From an uncultured Alsobacter sp. (lineage in GTDB: Bacteria > Pseudomonadota > Alphaproteobacteria > Rhizobiales > Beijerinckiaceae), in the NCBI RefSeq assembly GCF_945952055.1, contig NZ_CAMFHB010000008.1, forward strand, positions 62,001-126,000: a DNA stretch of 64,000 nucleotides, read 5' to 3'. The notes beneath the pieces are model-generated. The model was not told the origin of the DNA and did not search any database. It worked only from the letters and a program-made list of their open reading frames with translations. A program made the translations under genes and the position numbers. Shown one piece after another: positions 7,382-14,718 of this stretch. How positions within the stretch are numbered: position 1 is the stretch's first letter; each line of letters starts with the position of its first letter.

Positions 7382-7791
7382 CAGGCGGTTCTTTCGTCGG
7401 AGGGGCGAAGATGCGCGGTAGCCAGCATGATCCGCTGCTCGGCCAGGCGCCGGGTCTTGACCCACCACCGGTCCTGCTTGTCGTCGAGCTGCTTGCACAG
7501 CCGGCGGAAGCCCTCGGCGCTGTCGCCGAAGGCGATGCCCATCATCACCGCGCTGGCGGTCACCGCGAACGACCAGAGGCGGCGTGCGCGCAGCGTGTGG
7601 GGCGGGTGCGCGCCATCGGTCGACATCATCGTGACCGTGTGGCCGCGCACCGCCATGCGGGGCTCGGTGTCGAACTTCAACGCCACCGCGTTCACCGCCT
7701 GGGCGACCGGGTTGAAGGCGTCGAGGCGCGGGCCATCCTGCGCGGCAGCGCCAACGGCCTGCGCGGTGGCTGCATCCATGTGGTCGGTCAT
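7381..7791 (-). CDS. Hypothetical protein, 136 aa
   Basis: Its ATG overlaps the stop of the CtrA-like gene (ATGA), so the two are translationally coupled. Residues 70-100 include RRLWSFAVTASAVMMGIAFGDSAEG, a mildly hydrophobic helix pair, followed by a basic helical region WVKTRRLAEQRIMLA. No family recognised. Its position between two probable DNA-binding proteins suggests a role in early element functions. Confidence 0.6.
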   Translation of the reverse strand: MTDHMDAATAQAVGAAAQDGPRLDAFNPVAQAVNAVALKFDTEPRMAVRGHTVTMMSTDGAHPPHTLRARRLWSFAVTASAVMMGIAFGDSAEGFRRLCKQLDDKQDRWWVKTRRLAEQRIMLATAHLRPSDERTA

Positions 7792-8192
7792 GCGGCGGGT
7801 TTCTCCAGGAGCTTGGCGCGAAGGGTGCGGCGGATGTCGGGTGGGAGGGCGTAGCCTTGGGCCCACACGGTGGTGATCGAGATGGCGAAGGGCTTGAGCT
7901 TCTTGCGCATCTTGCAGATGAACACGTCGACGATTTTCAGCTCGGCCTCGTCGCGGCCGTTGGCGGTGTAGAGGGCGGCCATGAGCGCGTCCTTGGTCGC
8001 CATCTCGCGGGTCAGTAGCACCCCCATGACCTTCTGTTCGGAAGGCGAGAGCCCCCACTCGACGGGGTAGAGGATCGAGCGCATCCCGAAGACGCGCTCC
8101 AGCTCCTCGATGCGGTCGCGGAGGGTCTCGTTCTCCTCCTCGACCGCGTTGAGCCGTTCCTTGAGCGCCTCAAGAACCAGATCGGGCGGCAC
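7788..8192 (-). CDS. CtrA-like winged-helix DNA-binding protein without receiver domain, 134 aa
   Basis: Residues 5-35 form a predicted coiled coil. Residues 47-117 are an OmpR/PhoB-type winged helix closest to the alphaproteobacterial master regulator CtrA: GLSPSEQKVM, then ELKIVDVFICKMRKKL at 84-99, then TTVWAQGYAL. The first 120-residue receiver domain of CtrA, with its phosphorylated Asp, is absent. It may therefore bind CtrA-type sites (TTAA-N7-TTAA in CtrA) constitutively as a dimer. It lies in the same operon as an orphan DnaA domain. Domain assignment is strong; target is inferred. Confidence 0.8.
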   Translation of the reverse strand: MPPDLVLEALKERLNAVEEENETLRDRIEELERVFGMRSILYPVEWGLSPSEQKVMGVLLTREMATKDALMAALYTANGRDEAELKIVDVFICKMRKKLKPFAISITTVWAQGYALPPDIRRTLRAKLLEKPAA

Positions 8193-9000
8193 GCTTCGTC
8201 CTCCGCTGGTAGAGCACGATCACCAGCGCCCGCCACCGCGGAAGCTTCTTCGCGATCGCCATCTGGCGGGCCTCCTCCTCGATTTTCGGGATGACGGCCC
8301 GGATCATGTTCGTCAGGTCCTCGGGCTTGGCCGCCCCCTCGTAGCCATGGCCCCACAGCAGCTCGGCGCCGGCCTTGATGAAGTCGGCCGTGACGGGCGC
8401 GCACTTGGCCTCCACGAGCGCCTGGAGCGTCTGGCGGGCCTTGATCGGACCGTACTGGTTGATGACCGCCCGGATCGATCCGAGCGCCATGCAGTCGCCC
8501 ACGTCGAACTCGCCGTCGTTGGGCGGGGCGCGCAGCAGCTTGACGCCGGCACGGGCGCAGACCTCCTCGACGGTCAGCGCGTCCTCGTCGCCGGCCGTGA
8601 CCATGGCGTGGTGGAGCTGCGCCGCGGTGACGTTCACCCGGTCGCGGTTGTGGCCGACGAAGGCCTCAGCGCGGTCGGCGGCCGCCGGCGCGTCCACCAG
8701 CATCACAGGGATGGTGGGGATGTTGGGGTGAGAAGCCGCCGCGATCGCCGTGTGCTGGCCGTCGATGACGTGCAGCGTCTCGCCGATCCGGGTCACGACC
8801 GGCGGCTTGAACCTCGCCCAATCCCAGCCCCACAGGATCTTGCGGATCAGGTTCACGCCGCGCCGGGAGAGCTGGCGCTGGTAGTCCTCGTCGACCACCA
8901 GGTCGATGGGGCTCACGTCGATGAACGTCGGCGGCGCCCCGATGTCGTCGGACGGGGTCACGTCGGGCAGCAGCATGGGCTCGATCTTGCGCAGGGCCAT
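8170..9000 (-). CDS. ParB-fold DUF6551 protein, 276 aa
   Basis: Residues about 25-110 show the ParB/Srx-like fold: VDEDYQRQLSR, FKPPVVTRI, and the conserved LHVIDGQHTAIAA motif, which in this family replaces the GERRxRA box. The remainder is helical. Related proteins are frequent next to phage replication genes, and their biochemical role is unproven. The gene overlaps the CtrA-like gene by 23 nt and follows ssb closely. It is one of three ParB-fold genes in the element. Confidence 0.75.
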   Translation of the reverse strand: MALRKIEPMLLPDVTPSDDIGAPPTFIDVSPIDLVVDEDYQRQLSRRGVNLIRKILWGWDWARFKPPVVTRIGETLHVIDGQHTAIAAASHPNIPTIPVMLVDAPAAADRAEAFVGHNRDRVNVTAAQLHHAMVTAGDEDALTVEEVCARAGVKLLRAPPNDGEFDVGDCMALGSIRAVINQYGPIKARQTLQALVEAKCAPVTADFIKAGAELLWGHGYEGAAKPEDLTNMIRAVIPKIEEEARQMAIAKKLPRWRALVIVLYQRRTKRAARSGS

Positions 9001-9015
9001 GGTAGGGATCTCCGG

Positions 9016-9687
9016 TCAGAATGGGATGTCATCGTCGAGGTCGGGCTTGGGCCGGCTGATCACGTAGCCGTCCGCGTCGATCCGGTTTTCCGCGATCCAG
9101 TCGCGCCGGGTCTGCGTCGTGGCGTCTGCTTGGCTCAGGCCCTTGCCCATGTGGTAGGAGACGTCGGCCTTGAAGTCCGACGTGTCCTCGGCCTTCTGGC
9201 GCCCCAGGTTGGAACCGCCGCTGCGGCCGCCGGAGCCGCCGTAGGAGCGCCGGCCGAAGTCGCCGCCGCCTCCACCGCCGCGACCTTCGTCGCGGGTCGA
9301 GGTGTTGCCGTAGCCGTGTTCGTCGCGCTGCGAGCCCCCGGAGGGCTTGCCCTCCAGCGTGACCTTGCCGTCGAAGCGCCCGACCACGATCTCCGTCGTC
9401 CAGCGGTCGTGGCCGTCGCGGTCCTGGTACTTGCGGGTCTTGATCGCGCCCTCGACCGAGACGCGCCCGCCCTTCTCCACGTACTGCTCGATGACCGGGA
9501 TGATGTTCTGGTTGAACACCACGATGGTGTGCCAGTCCGTAGTCTCCTTGCGCTCGCCGGTCGCCTTGTCCTTCCAGTATTCGGACGTGGCGAGGGAGAA
9601 GGTGGCGACCTTGTCGCCGTTGTTCATCGTCCGGATCTCGGGGTCCTTGCCCACGTTGCCCAGCAGGATGGCGCGGTTGATGCTCAT
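9016..9687 (-). CDS. ssb: Single-stranded DNA-binding protein, 223 aa
   Basis: Residues 1-110 form an OB fold opening with MSINRAILLGNVGKDPEIR and including the WHTIVVF and YVEKGGRVSVEG strands. A Gly/Arg/Ser-rich linker (about 115-165) follows. The end is the acidic DDDIPF tip that recruits replication and repair partners. A 25-residue ordered insert (TRRDWIAENRIDADGY) before the tip is unusual. The ATG was chosen because MSINRAI matches the family start. The element thus supplies its own SSB beside its own clamp and recombinase. Confidence 0.92.
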   Translation of the reverse strand: MSINRAILLGNVGKDPEIRTMNNGDKVATFSLATSEYWKDKATGERKETTDWHTIVVFNQNIIPVIEQYVEKGGRVSVEGAIKTRKYQDRDGHDRWTTEIVVGRFDGKVTLEGKPSGGSQRDEHGYGNTSTRDEGRGGGGGGDFGRRSYGGSGGRSGGSNLGRQKAEDTSDFKADVSYHMGKGLSQADATTQTRRDWIAENRIDADGYVISRPKPDLDDDIPF

Positions 9688-9688
9688 C

Positions 9689-9925
9689 TCACTTCGCTCC
9701 CGCAACCAGGTGGCCGGTGATCTTCTCGCTGCGCTCGGCGAGGAGCGACAACTGCTCGGGCGTGAGCCCCTTGAGCTTGAAGGACAGCTCGGACAGAGCC
9801 AGGCCGATGGCGGCGTTGTGGACCTGGGCCAGGGTCGTGGCGACGGTGGCCCGGTCGGTGGTGTCGACGATGTTCAGGGCGCGGCAGAGAGCCAGCGCCT
9901 TGTCGGTGATTGCCTGCTCGCTCAC
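9689..9925 (-). CDS. Hypothetical protein, 78 aa
   Basis: A GTG start whose GTGA overlaps the stop of the preceding gene indicates coupling. The product is all-helical, with repeated ALALCRALNI and GLALSELSFKLKGLTPEQLSLLAERSEKI segments. The second resembles a short two-helix adaptor. It sits one base before ssb within the replication operon. No family recognised; a replication accessory role is inferred from context only. Confidence 0.6.
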   Translation of the reverse strand: MSEQAITDKALALCRALNIVDTTDRATVATTLAQVHNAAIGLALSELSFKLKGLTPEQLSLLAERSEKITGHLVAGAK

Positions 9926-10536
9926 GCGGCCTGCTCCTCTGTCTTGGCGGCGGTGGGAAGGGGGAAGAGACGGTTCGCCATGGCCTTGCGCCGGCCGATG
10001 ATGGCGTCGGCCATGATCCGGTCGATGGAGCCGGGAGGGCTGTGCAGGCCGCGGTTGATGCAGTCGTCGAGCCGCTGCATCGCGGCCCTGATGTCGAACA
10101 CCTCGGACGGGTTGGGCCGCCTGCGCTTGTCGCGGGCGAAGTCGTGGAGGCCTGTCAACCAGCCTTCGTTGAGGGCCTGGAGCGCCATCTCTCGCCAGAC
10201 CTGGTGGTCGCCGCGGTCCGTCACGTCGCCGCGCAGCAGGCGGTCCACGTAGTCGGGGGTGAGCGGGCGGTTGGGGTCGGGCGGCGGAGCCTTCGGCTCG
10301 GGTGGCGCCGGCATGTGGTTGCGGCAGGCCTCCATGCACTCGGCGATCGAGGGAAAGGACTTGAACTTGCGGTTCTGGCGGAACCAGCGCACCGCCCCCT
10401 CCAGCGCCTCCTGCGGGAAGCTGGCCAGGTCGGACGCCAGGTCGGCGGTCCACGCCTCCAGGTCGGCGGTCTGCGGCTCGGAGAAGTAGCGCAGCATCAC
10501 CTGCACGAACGTGGTCATGGCGGAGACGGAGGTCAT
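9922..10536 (-). CDS. Hypothetical replication-operon protein, 204 aa
   Basis: The start is set by an ATGA overlap with the upstream organizer-like gene. The N-terminal 60 residues (FVQVMLRYFSEP, DLASFPQEALEGAVRWFRQNRKFKSFPSIAE) resemble the helical region of phage proteins located where helicase loaders or lambda P-like proteins usually stand. A Pro-rich hinge (PAPPEPKAPPPDPNRP) leads to a second helical domain with REMALQALNEGWL. Helicase loading is plausible from position and architecture, but there is no ATP-binding motif and the call stays tentative. Confidence 0.55.
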   Translation of the reverse strand: MTSVSAMTTFVQVMLRYFSEPQTADLEAWTADLASDLASFPQEALEGAVRWFRQNRKFKSFPSIAECMEACRNHMPAPPEPKAPPPDPNRPLTPDYVDRLLRGDVTDRGDHQVWREMALQALNEGWLTGLHDFARDKRRRPNPSEVFDIRAAMQRLDDCINRGLHSPPGSIDRIMADAIIGRRKAMANRLFPLPTAAKTEEQAA

Positions 10537-11660
10537 GCGGCAGCTCCCTTGGTCTTGGCGGCCCGGGCAGCCTCCTCGGCGATCATCCGGTCGACGATGG
10601 TGGACATGCGGGCGCCCGGCTTCTCGGCGGGCTGGGCGGCGGGTGGGACGGGGGCGACACGGCGGCGCCGATGCTCGAAGATGGCCTGCTCGAAATACCG
10701 CAGGCTCTTGGGCGGATCGCCAGGCGCCCGCTTGCTCATGACCAGCTCGATGCAGGGCAGGATGTCGAGGTCGGGGTCGTAGCCTTCGCTCAGCCACGCC
10801 TGGACGCGGGAAACGTCGCCGGTCCAGCGGGGGTCACCCCAGGAGATGCCCATCGCTGCCAGGACGCGCTTGCCCACCTCGATGAAGTCGGCCTTCGGCT
10901 CGGGCGCCTGCGCTCGCGCGTCATCAGCAACAGTCTCTGCTCTGTCTCTGTCTCTGCTTCTGTCTCTGTCTCTGTTCTGCTCTGTCTCTGTTGTAGTGCT
11001 ACGTAGTGTTGCTACGGTCGTTGCTACGGGGTGATGTAGCGTTTCACGTAGCGACGCCAGTAGGTCGACGTAGTGACTGCCCTTAGCGGCTGTGTGCGTG
11101 GCGATCACGTCGCTGATGTGGGTCGGGAGGTCGAACCATTCCCCCTGCCGGCGGTGCGCCTTGAGGAGGTCGTGAATGTCCACCTCCGAGTTCTCGACTG
11201 TGCGGGTGACGCCAAGGATGCGGAGCGTGGATGGGTGCCCTGTCTGGAAGTCCTTGAGCCGAGCCCAAGGGTTGCGCGAATGGCCGATCTTGACCGGCTC
11301 GCCCCATGAGGTGCCGATGAAATAGACGTAGAGGCCGGGGTCCTTGTCGTGGCTGGCGGCCGCTCGCTGGCTTTCATACTGGCGCCGTTGCCAGGCCGTC
11401 ACGACGTTGTCGGCGAGCATCTCCAGCTCGACGAAGGCCTTGATCACCCGGTCCATGTCGGCTGGCGGCTCGGCCAGGATGATCGCTAGCCGGCGCGGGG
11501 TGAGGTCGAAACGCCCCTGGTCCTGCAGGGCGGCGCAGTTCTCGAGGATGGCGTGCCAGGCCGCGATGCAGACCGACCGGGAGACCTCGGCGATCAGCGC
11601 GGCCTCGGCGAGCTTCGGATCGGAGACGGTGCCCTCGTAGGCTCGGTACCAGCGGGTCAC
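10533..11660 (-). CDS. Replisome-organizer-like protein fused to a GIY-YIG domain, 375 aa
   Basis: Residues 1-95 (WYRAYEGTVSDPKLAEAAL, RRLAIILAEP) match the N-terminal winged-helix region of rhizobial-phage replication initiator proteins. Residues 109-178 are a GIY-YIG/T5orf172-type module: GLYVYFIG, VKIGHSRNPWARLKDF, TGHP, and a Glu in QGEWFDL. Next come a charged Arg/Asp/Glu/Thr low-complexity linker (about 220-245) and a C-terminal domain with WTGDVSRVQAWLSEGYD. The GIY-YIG module looks inserted between initiator and linker. Nuclease activity depends on residues that cannot be tested here. Confidence 0.75.
   Translation of the reverse strand: MTRWYRAYEGTVSDPKLAEAALIAEVSRSVCIAAWHAILENCAALQDQGRFDLTPRRLAIILAEPPADMDRVIKAFVELEMLADNVVTAWQRRQYESQRAAASHDKDPGLYVYFIGTSWGEPVKIGHSRNPWARLKDFQTGHPSTLRILGVTRTVENSEVDIHDLLKAHRRQGEWFDLPTHISDVIATHTAAKGSHYVDLLASLRETLHHPVATTVATLRSTTTETEQNRDRDRSRDRDRAETVADDARAQAPEPKADFIEVGKRVLAAMGISWGDPRWTGDVSRVQAWLSEGYDPDLDILPCIELVMSKRAPGDPPKSLRYFEQAIFEHRRRRVAPVPPAAQPAEKPGARMSTIVDRMIAEEAARAAKTKGAAA
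10932..10991. repeat. Low-complexity CTGTCT/CTCTGT tract
   Basis: About ten imperfect hexamer-like units inside the organizer-like gene encode its Arg/Asp/Glu/Thr linker. The units vary (TCTCTG, TTCTGT), so slippage is possible in principle but the tract is not a perfect microsatellite. Confidence 0.7.
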
Positions 11661-11663
11661 GGC

Positions 11664-11894
11664 TCACCTCCGTCCGTTCAGGACGTCGGTCCGGACGCGG
11701 TCGAGGATGGCTGCTGCCTCGCGCGGCGAGACCGCCGTGCAGATCCACAGCAGGATGCCCTCGATGGCGGCGGTGGCGATCTTAAGGGCCGCGTCGCGAC
11801 CCTTGGTCCGCTCGATCTCGCGGATCGTGTCGGCGTGCCGGGAGATGTCCCGCAGCCGGGGCTCGTGGGAGGGCTTGCCGAAGAAGCTCATCAC
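11664..11894 (-). CDS. Hypothetical protein, 76 aa
   Basis: The first of two adjacent ATGs overlaps the stop of the DnaA-like gene (ATGA). The product is helical with a charged N-terminus (EPRLRDISRHADTIREIERTKG) and an amphipathic GILLWICTAVSPREAAAIL segment. No family recognised. Tight spacing on both sides (4 bp to the next gene) places it firmly in the replication operon. Confidence 0.6.
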   Translation of the reverse strand: MMSFFGKPSHEPRLRDISRHADTIREIERTKGRDAALKIATAAIEGILLWICTAVSPREAAAILDRVRTDVLNGRR

Positions 11895-12412
11895 ATCCCC
11901 ACGGCCCGACGCAGGGACACGGTGGCGACGTGCTCGGGCAGCACGTCGCGGATGTAGCGCTCCCAGCTCCCGTCCTGCAGGGACCGGTCGTACTCGCGGT
12001 TGTGGTGGATGACCGTGGTGTGATCGTAGCCGGCGAAGCGGCCGATGGCCGCCAGGCTGAACGCCGTCTCGTTCGTGGCCCTGGCGAAGAACTCCCGCCG
12101 GGCCATGGTCAGGTTCCGGGTGCGGCGCATCGAGAACAGCGCCTCCATGGAGATCGCGTGCCGGACGCTGACCTCCTGCGCGATCATGAGCAGCATGTCC
12201 TCCCCCGAGGCCCGCGTGTCGGGCAGGCCGGGGACGGCCGGGGCCAGCGACAGCGGCAACGGCATCGGGAGGAGAAGCTGGGTGGGCTCGGGCGGCCGGG
12301 CGGTGCGGGATCGGGGAGGAGCGGACCGGATCGGGATGTGGCGGACCGGCGGGCTGAACTTCTCGCGCAGCGCTTTGCGCCGGGCGATCATGGCCTGCGC
12401 GTCAGTGCTCAT
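11891..12412 (-). CDS. Orphan DnaA domain IV protein, 173 aa
   Basis: Residues 74-145 match the C-terminal DNA-binding domain of DnaA: helical VSVRHAISMEALFSMRRTRN, MARREFFARA, then SLAAIGRFAGYDHTTVIHH with the signature DHTTVIH. The AAA+ domain is absent. It is replaced by a Pro-rich N-terminal 70 residues. DnaA domain IV recognises DnaA boxes. Alone it could mark the element origin, compete with host DnaA or recruit partners. It is the second gene of the leftward operon and overlaps its neighbours on both sides. Confidence 0.85.
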   Translation of the reverse strand: MSTDAQAMIARRKALREKFSPPVRHIPIRSAPPRSRTARPPEPTQLLLPMPLPLSLAPAVPGLPDTRASGEDMLLMIAQEVSVRHAISMEALFSMRRTRNLTMARREFFARATNETAFSLAAIGRFAGYDHTTVIHHNREYDRSLQDGSWERYIRDVLPEHVATVSLRRAVGM

Positions 12413-13175
12413 GGTGAGAGACCTCGTCGATGCTGGCGAGGAGGGCGGCAGCGACCTGCTTGGCCCGGTCCAGGGCTTCCTGCTGGTCGGGCACGGCCAG
12501 CCTGGCCAGCTCGACCCGGCCCAGCATCCGCTCGGCGGTTTCCACGCACGCCAGGGCGAAGGCTTCCCGCAGCTTCTCGACGAAGGGCCACGGCAGGGAC
12601 CGCGTGACCTGGTGGCGGTAGCGCAGGGTCCACAGCATCCCGCGCGGCAGGTCGTAGCGGCGGGCTACCCGATCCAGGGCCCCCGACACGTCGCCCGGGC
12701 CGGACATCTCCATGCGCACCAGTTCCTTGCACATGGCGGCGCACTGGCCGATGTATCCATCGGGCTTAAGCGTTGATCGCAAAGACTTTTTGAAGATCTG
12801 CAAATCGAGCCGTGCGACACTCAGGGCGTCGAGTTGTCCCGGTGTACCAATGCCCGTCACATCCCTTGGAGAAGCAGCCGCGCGGCTGGTGTCGAAGTTG
12901 CGCGCGAAGGCGGAGGAGAGGGACGGATCGCCCCCCTCCCCCCTGGCGATAGAGGCCTCGGCGGATCCCGGCTCATTCCGGGCCTGCGACGATCCCTCAT
13001 CCTCTCGATCAGCTTCGCATGTCGTGGAGCCGGCGGCAGCGGCACCGGCCCTATCCCCCAGCTCACCAGCTGACCTTGGTTCACTCGGACGGTCGCCGAC
13101 GCCCGTTGAGAAGGGGGAATTCGAGACAGCATCGGCCCAGAGGCCAAGATGCTTGAAACTGTAATTTTCCGACAT
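12402..13175 (-). CDS. First gene of leftward operon, 257 aa (start uncertain)
   Basis: The C-terminal 110 residues are helical and well ordered (VSGALDRVARRYDLPRGMLWTLRYR, FVEKLREAFALACVETAERML), with a predicted DNA-binding helix pair around DLPRGMLWTL. The N-terminal 130 residues are disordered, rich in Ser, Gly, Ala and Glu. The ribosome-binding site at this ATG is weak, so translation may start inside, for example at the Met at 12734. The gene faces the repressor across a shared control region and overlaps the DnaA-like gene by 11 nt. Function unknown; possibly a regulator of the operon. Confidence 0.5.
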   Translation of the reverse strand: MSENYSFKHLGLWADAVSNSPFSTGVGDRPSEPRSAGELGDRAGAAAAGSTTCEADREDEGSSQARNEPGSAEASIARGEGGDPSLSSAFARNFDTSRAAASPRDVTGIGTPGQLDALSVARLDLQIFKKSLRSTLKPDGYIGQCAAMCKELVRMEMSGPGDVSGALDRVARRYDLPRGMLWTLRYRHQVTRSLPWPFVEKLREAFALACVETAERMLGRVELARLAVPDQQEALDRAKQVAAALLASIDEVSHHEH

Positions 13176-13381
13176 GCCGGTCTCGATGGATTGCTATTTT
13201 CTGCAAGCTACATCGCTGGCCTATGTGAGCGCAAGAGGGTCAGATGGTATTAATTTTCAGCAATGATGTTACAGACTGTCACGACTTTCGCAGTCTTGAA
13301 CAGAGTCAGAGAAAAGAGCAGGTTGCCGAACAACGCATGACAAAACCGGGGTTACCGGCCTTAGACGAGAGGGACTTTGGG
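13176..13381. promoter_or_regulatory. Divergent control region between replication operon and repressor
   Basis: This AT-richer stretch holds a variant T-motif TGCTATTTTCTGCA (13192-13205) and a 6-bp inverted repeat AGACTG / CAGTCT (13273-13278, 13291-13296). Read leftward the T-motif is CAGAAAATAGCA, lying within 35 nt of the leftward start. A purine-rich AAGAGGG just before ATG 13244 leaves open a repressor start there, adding 46 N-terminal residues. Likely operator region of the repressor. Confidence 0.55.
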
Positions 13382-14155
13382 ATGGTTGCAGATAGCGACG
13401 ACAAGCGGCGCAAGCCGCTGCCCGAGATGGCGCTCGCGGCCAAGCGGCGCCGGGAAGCCCTCGGATTTTCCCGGCGTGAGCTGGCCGAGAAGGTGTCGGT
13501 GCGACTGGCCCCACATACGGTGACGCCCTCGGCGATCAATGAGTTCGAGAGCGGTCGCGTGGCTAGGCCAGCATTCCTACACGAACTGCTCGACGTGCTC
13601 GGTTTGGAGCGCCACGGCGACAGTGTCCGCGTCTCAAATGACGGAGGAAGCTCAATTCCCCCAAAGAGAAAGCACCTTGCCAGTTCGTCGGGTTCAGTCT
13701 TAGCTGTAGACATCGTACCTATTCGACGCAGGGTGGCAGCTGGCATGTGGATGGACGCGAATGTTCCGACTGCCGACGTCTCGACCGTTCCTGCCGTCCG
13801 TGACGATCGCCTCGAAGGCCTCGAGCAGTATGCCTTAAGGATTGAGGACGACAGCGCCGGCCGGCGGGTCCAGAAGGGCGACTGCGTGGTGTGCGTGCCC
13901 TACTTCGGCTTCCGTCGCGGACTGACCCATGGAGACATGGTCCACTGCCAGCGCACCCGCGCCGGCCTGGTCGAAACCACCATCCGCAGGCTGGTGGTGA
14001 CGGCGCAATCGGCGCGGCTCGAAAGCCTGGCGCTCGATCCTGTCCTGTTGCCGCCGGTCGAAGTGGACGCCCAGGGGCGATACGAGAGCCCCGACGAGAC
14101 CGTGGAGGTGCTCGGCGTCGTTGTTGCACTGCACCGAAATCTGCTGGATGAGTAA
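13382..14155 (+). CDS. LexA/CI-type repressor, XRE plus S24 peptidase-like domain, 257 aa
   Basis: Residues about 14-75 form an XRE helix-turn-helix (LAAKRRREALGFSRRELAEKV, PSAINEFESGRV). Residues about 108-250 form a LexA-like domain with an Ala-Gly cleavage pair at 120-121 (VAAGM) and Ser158 in EDDSAG followed by QKGDCVV. Where the catalytic Lys normally stands in TVKRL, this protein has TIRRL, with Arg at 202. Self-cleavage may therefore be lost or altered. The start has a GAGAGGGAC site; upstream ATGs at 13244 and 13337 are alternatives. It is divergent from the replication operon and probably its repressor. Confidence 0.8.
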   Translation: MVADSDDKRRKPLPEMALAAKRRREALGFSRRELAEKVSVRLAPHTVTPSAINEFESGRVARPAFLHELLDVLGLERHGDSVRVSNDGGSSIPPKRKHLASSSGSVLAVDIVPIRRRVAAGMWMDANVPTADVSTVPAVRDDRLEGLEQYALRIEDDSAGRRVQKGDCVVCVPYFGFRRGLTHGDMVHCQRTRAGLVETTIRRLVVTAQSARLESLALDPVLLPPVEVDAQGRYESPDETVEVLGVVVALHRNLLDE

Positions 14156-14182
14156 ACGGGACGCTCGCATTTTCTGCAAATG

Positions 14183-14207
14183 AAGGGGGCTTTGCGCCCC
14201 CTTTTTT
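14183..14207 (+). terminator. Intrinsic terminator after the repressor gene
   Basis: A perfect 8-bp stem AAGGGGGC / GCCCCCTT with loop TTTGC is followed by six Ts. Confidence 0.9.
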
Positions 14208-14219
14208 GTTGCTTGAAGT

Positions 14220-14231
14220 TGCTTTTTTCTG
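14220..14231 (+). promoter_or_regulatory. Leader T-motif, copy 5 (no start-associated box)
   Basis: An exact TGCTTTTTTCTG followed by TAGATTGATGG, 44 nt before the ATG at 14275. Unlike the other copies there is no CCCTACCAC; instead an AAGGAG ribosome-binding site is used. It lies 13 nt after the T-run of the repressor terminator. Confidence 0.55.
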
Positions 14232-14274
14232 TAGATTGATGGTCTCTGGTCCCATGCAGAAAGGAGCATTTCCC

Positions 14275-14676
14275 ATGGGTTTTTCAGTGGTCAAGGCTGG
14301 CGCGAAGCACGGGCGCCAGCCCATCGGCAACACCGCCAGGATTGCCCCCAACGGGCGATCCGGGGCGCTCATCCGGATCGACCAGGACGTGGCCGCGTCC
14401 GCCGGCATCAAGGCCGGCGCGCATGTCCTCGTCATGAAGGGGTCCGGTGAACACGAAGGCCAGCTCGGCATCGCACCCACGATCCCGACCGGGATGAGCA
14501 TCGAGACGAAGCAGTGGGGCAAGTCGACGAACGTCGTGATCGCCGTGAACTGCGAGGCGATCGGGATCGTGCGTCCCAAGCTCACCACCGGCGCCGAGGT
14601 CGTGATCGAGGGCACAGGCCTGATCCTGCACATCCCCGAAGAGCTGCGCATCAGGCCGTCCGCTGTGGCGGCCTGA
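14275..14676 (+). CDS. Hypothetical protein, 133 aa
   Basis: AAGGAG sits 9 nt before the ATG. The protein is strand-rich with Gly turns (SVVKAGAKHGRQPIGNTARIAPNGRSGALIRI, LTTGAEVVIEGTGLILHIP), suggesting a small beta-barrel or swapped-hairpin fold, but no family is recognised. It is the first gene right of the repressor with its own leader motif, and may be an early gene. A start-associated box separates it from the Gp157 gene. Confidence 0.6.
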   Translation: MGFSVVKAGAKHGRQPIGNTARIAPNGRSGALIRIDQDVAASAGIKAGAHVLVMKGSGEHEGQLGIAPTIPTGMSIETKQWGKSTNVVIAVNCEAIGIVRPKLTTGAEVVIEGTGLILHIPEELRIRPSAVAA

Positions 14677-14694
14677 TCGCACCCACCACCCCCT

Positions 14695-14703
14695 CCCTAC
14701 CAC
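14695..14703 (+). promoter_or_regulatory. Start-associated box CCCTACCAC before the Gp157 gene
   Basis: An exact box 15 nt before ATG 14719, overlapping a Pro/Cys-rich spacer of 42 nt between two genes. No upstream T-motif, so it is linked to translation starts rather than to that motif alone. Confidence 0.65.
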
Positions 14704-14718
14704 ACACCGAGGACAATC

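Noticed and set aside
12712-13164. Plus-strand 150-codon frame opposite the first leftward gene
   Set aside because: Low complexity on both strands here; overlap, coupling and the divergent promoter favour the leftward gene, though its start stays uncertain.
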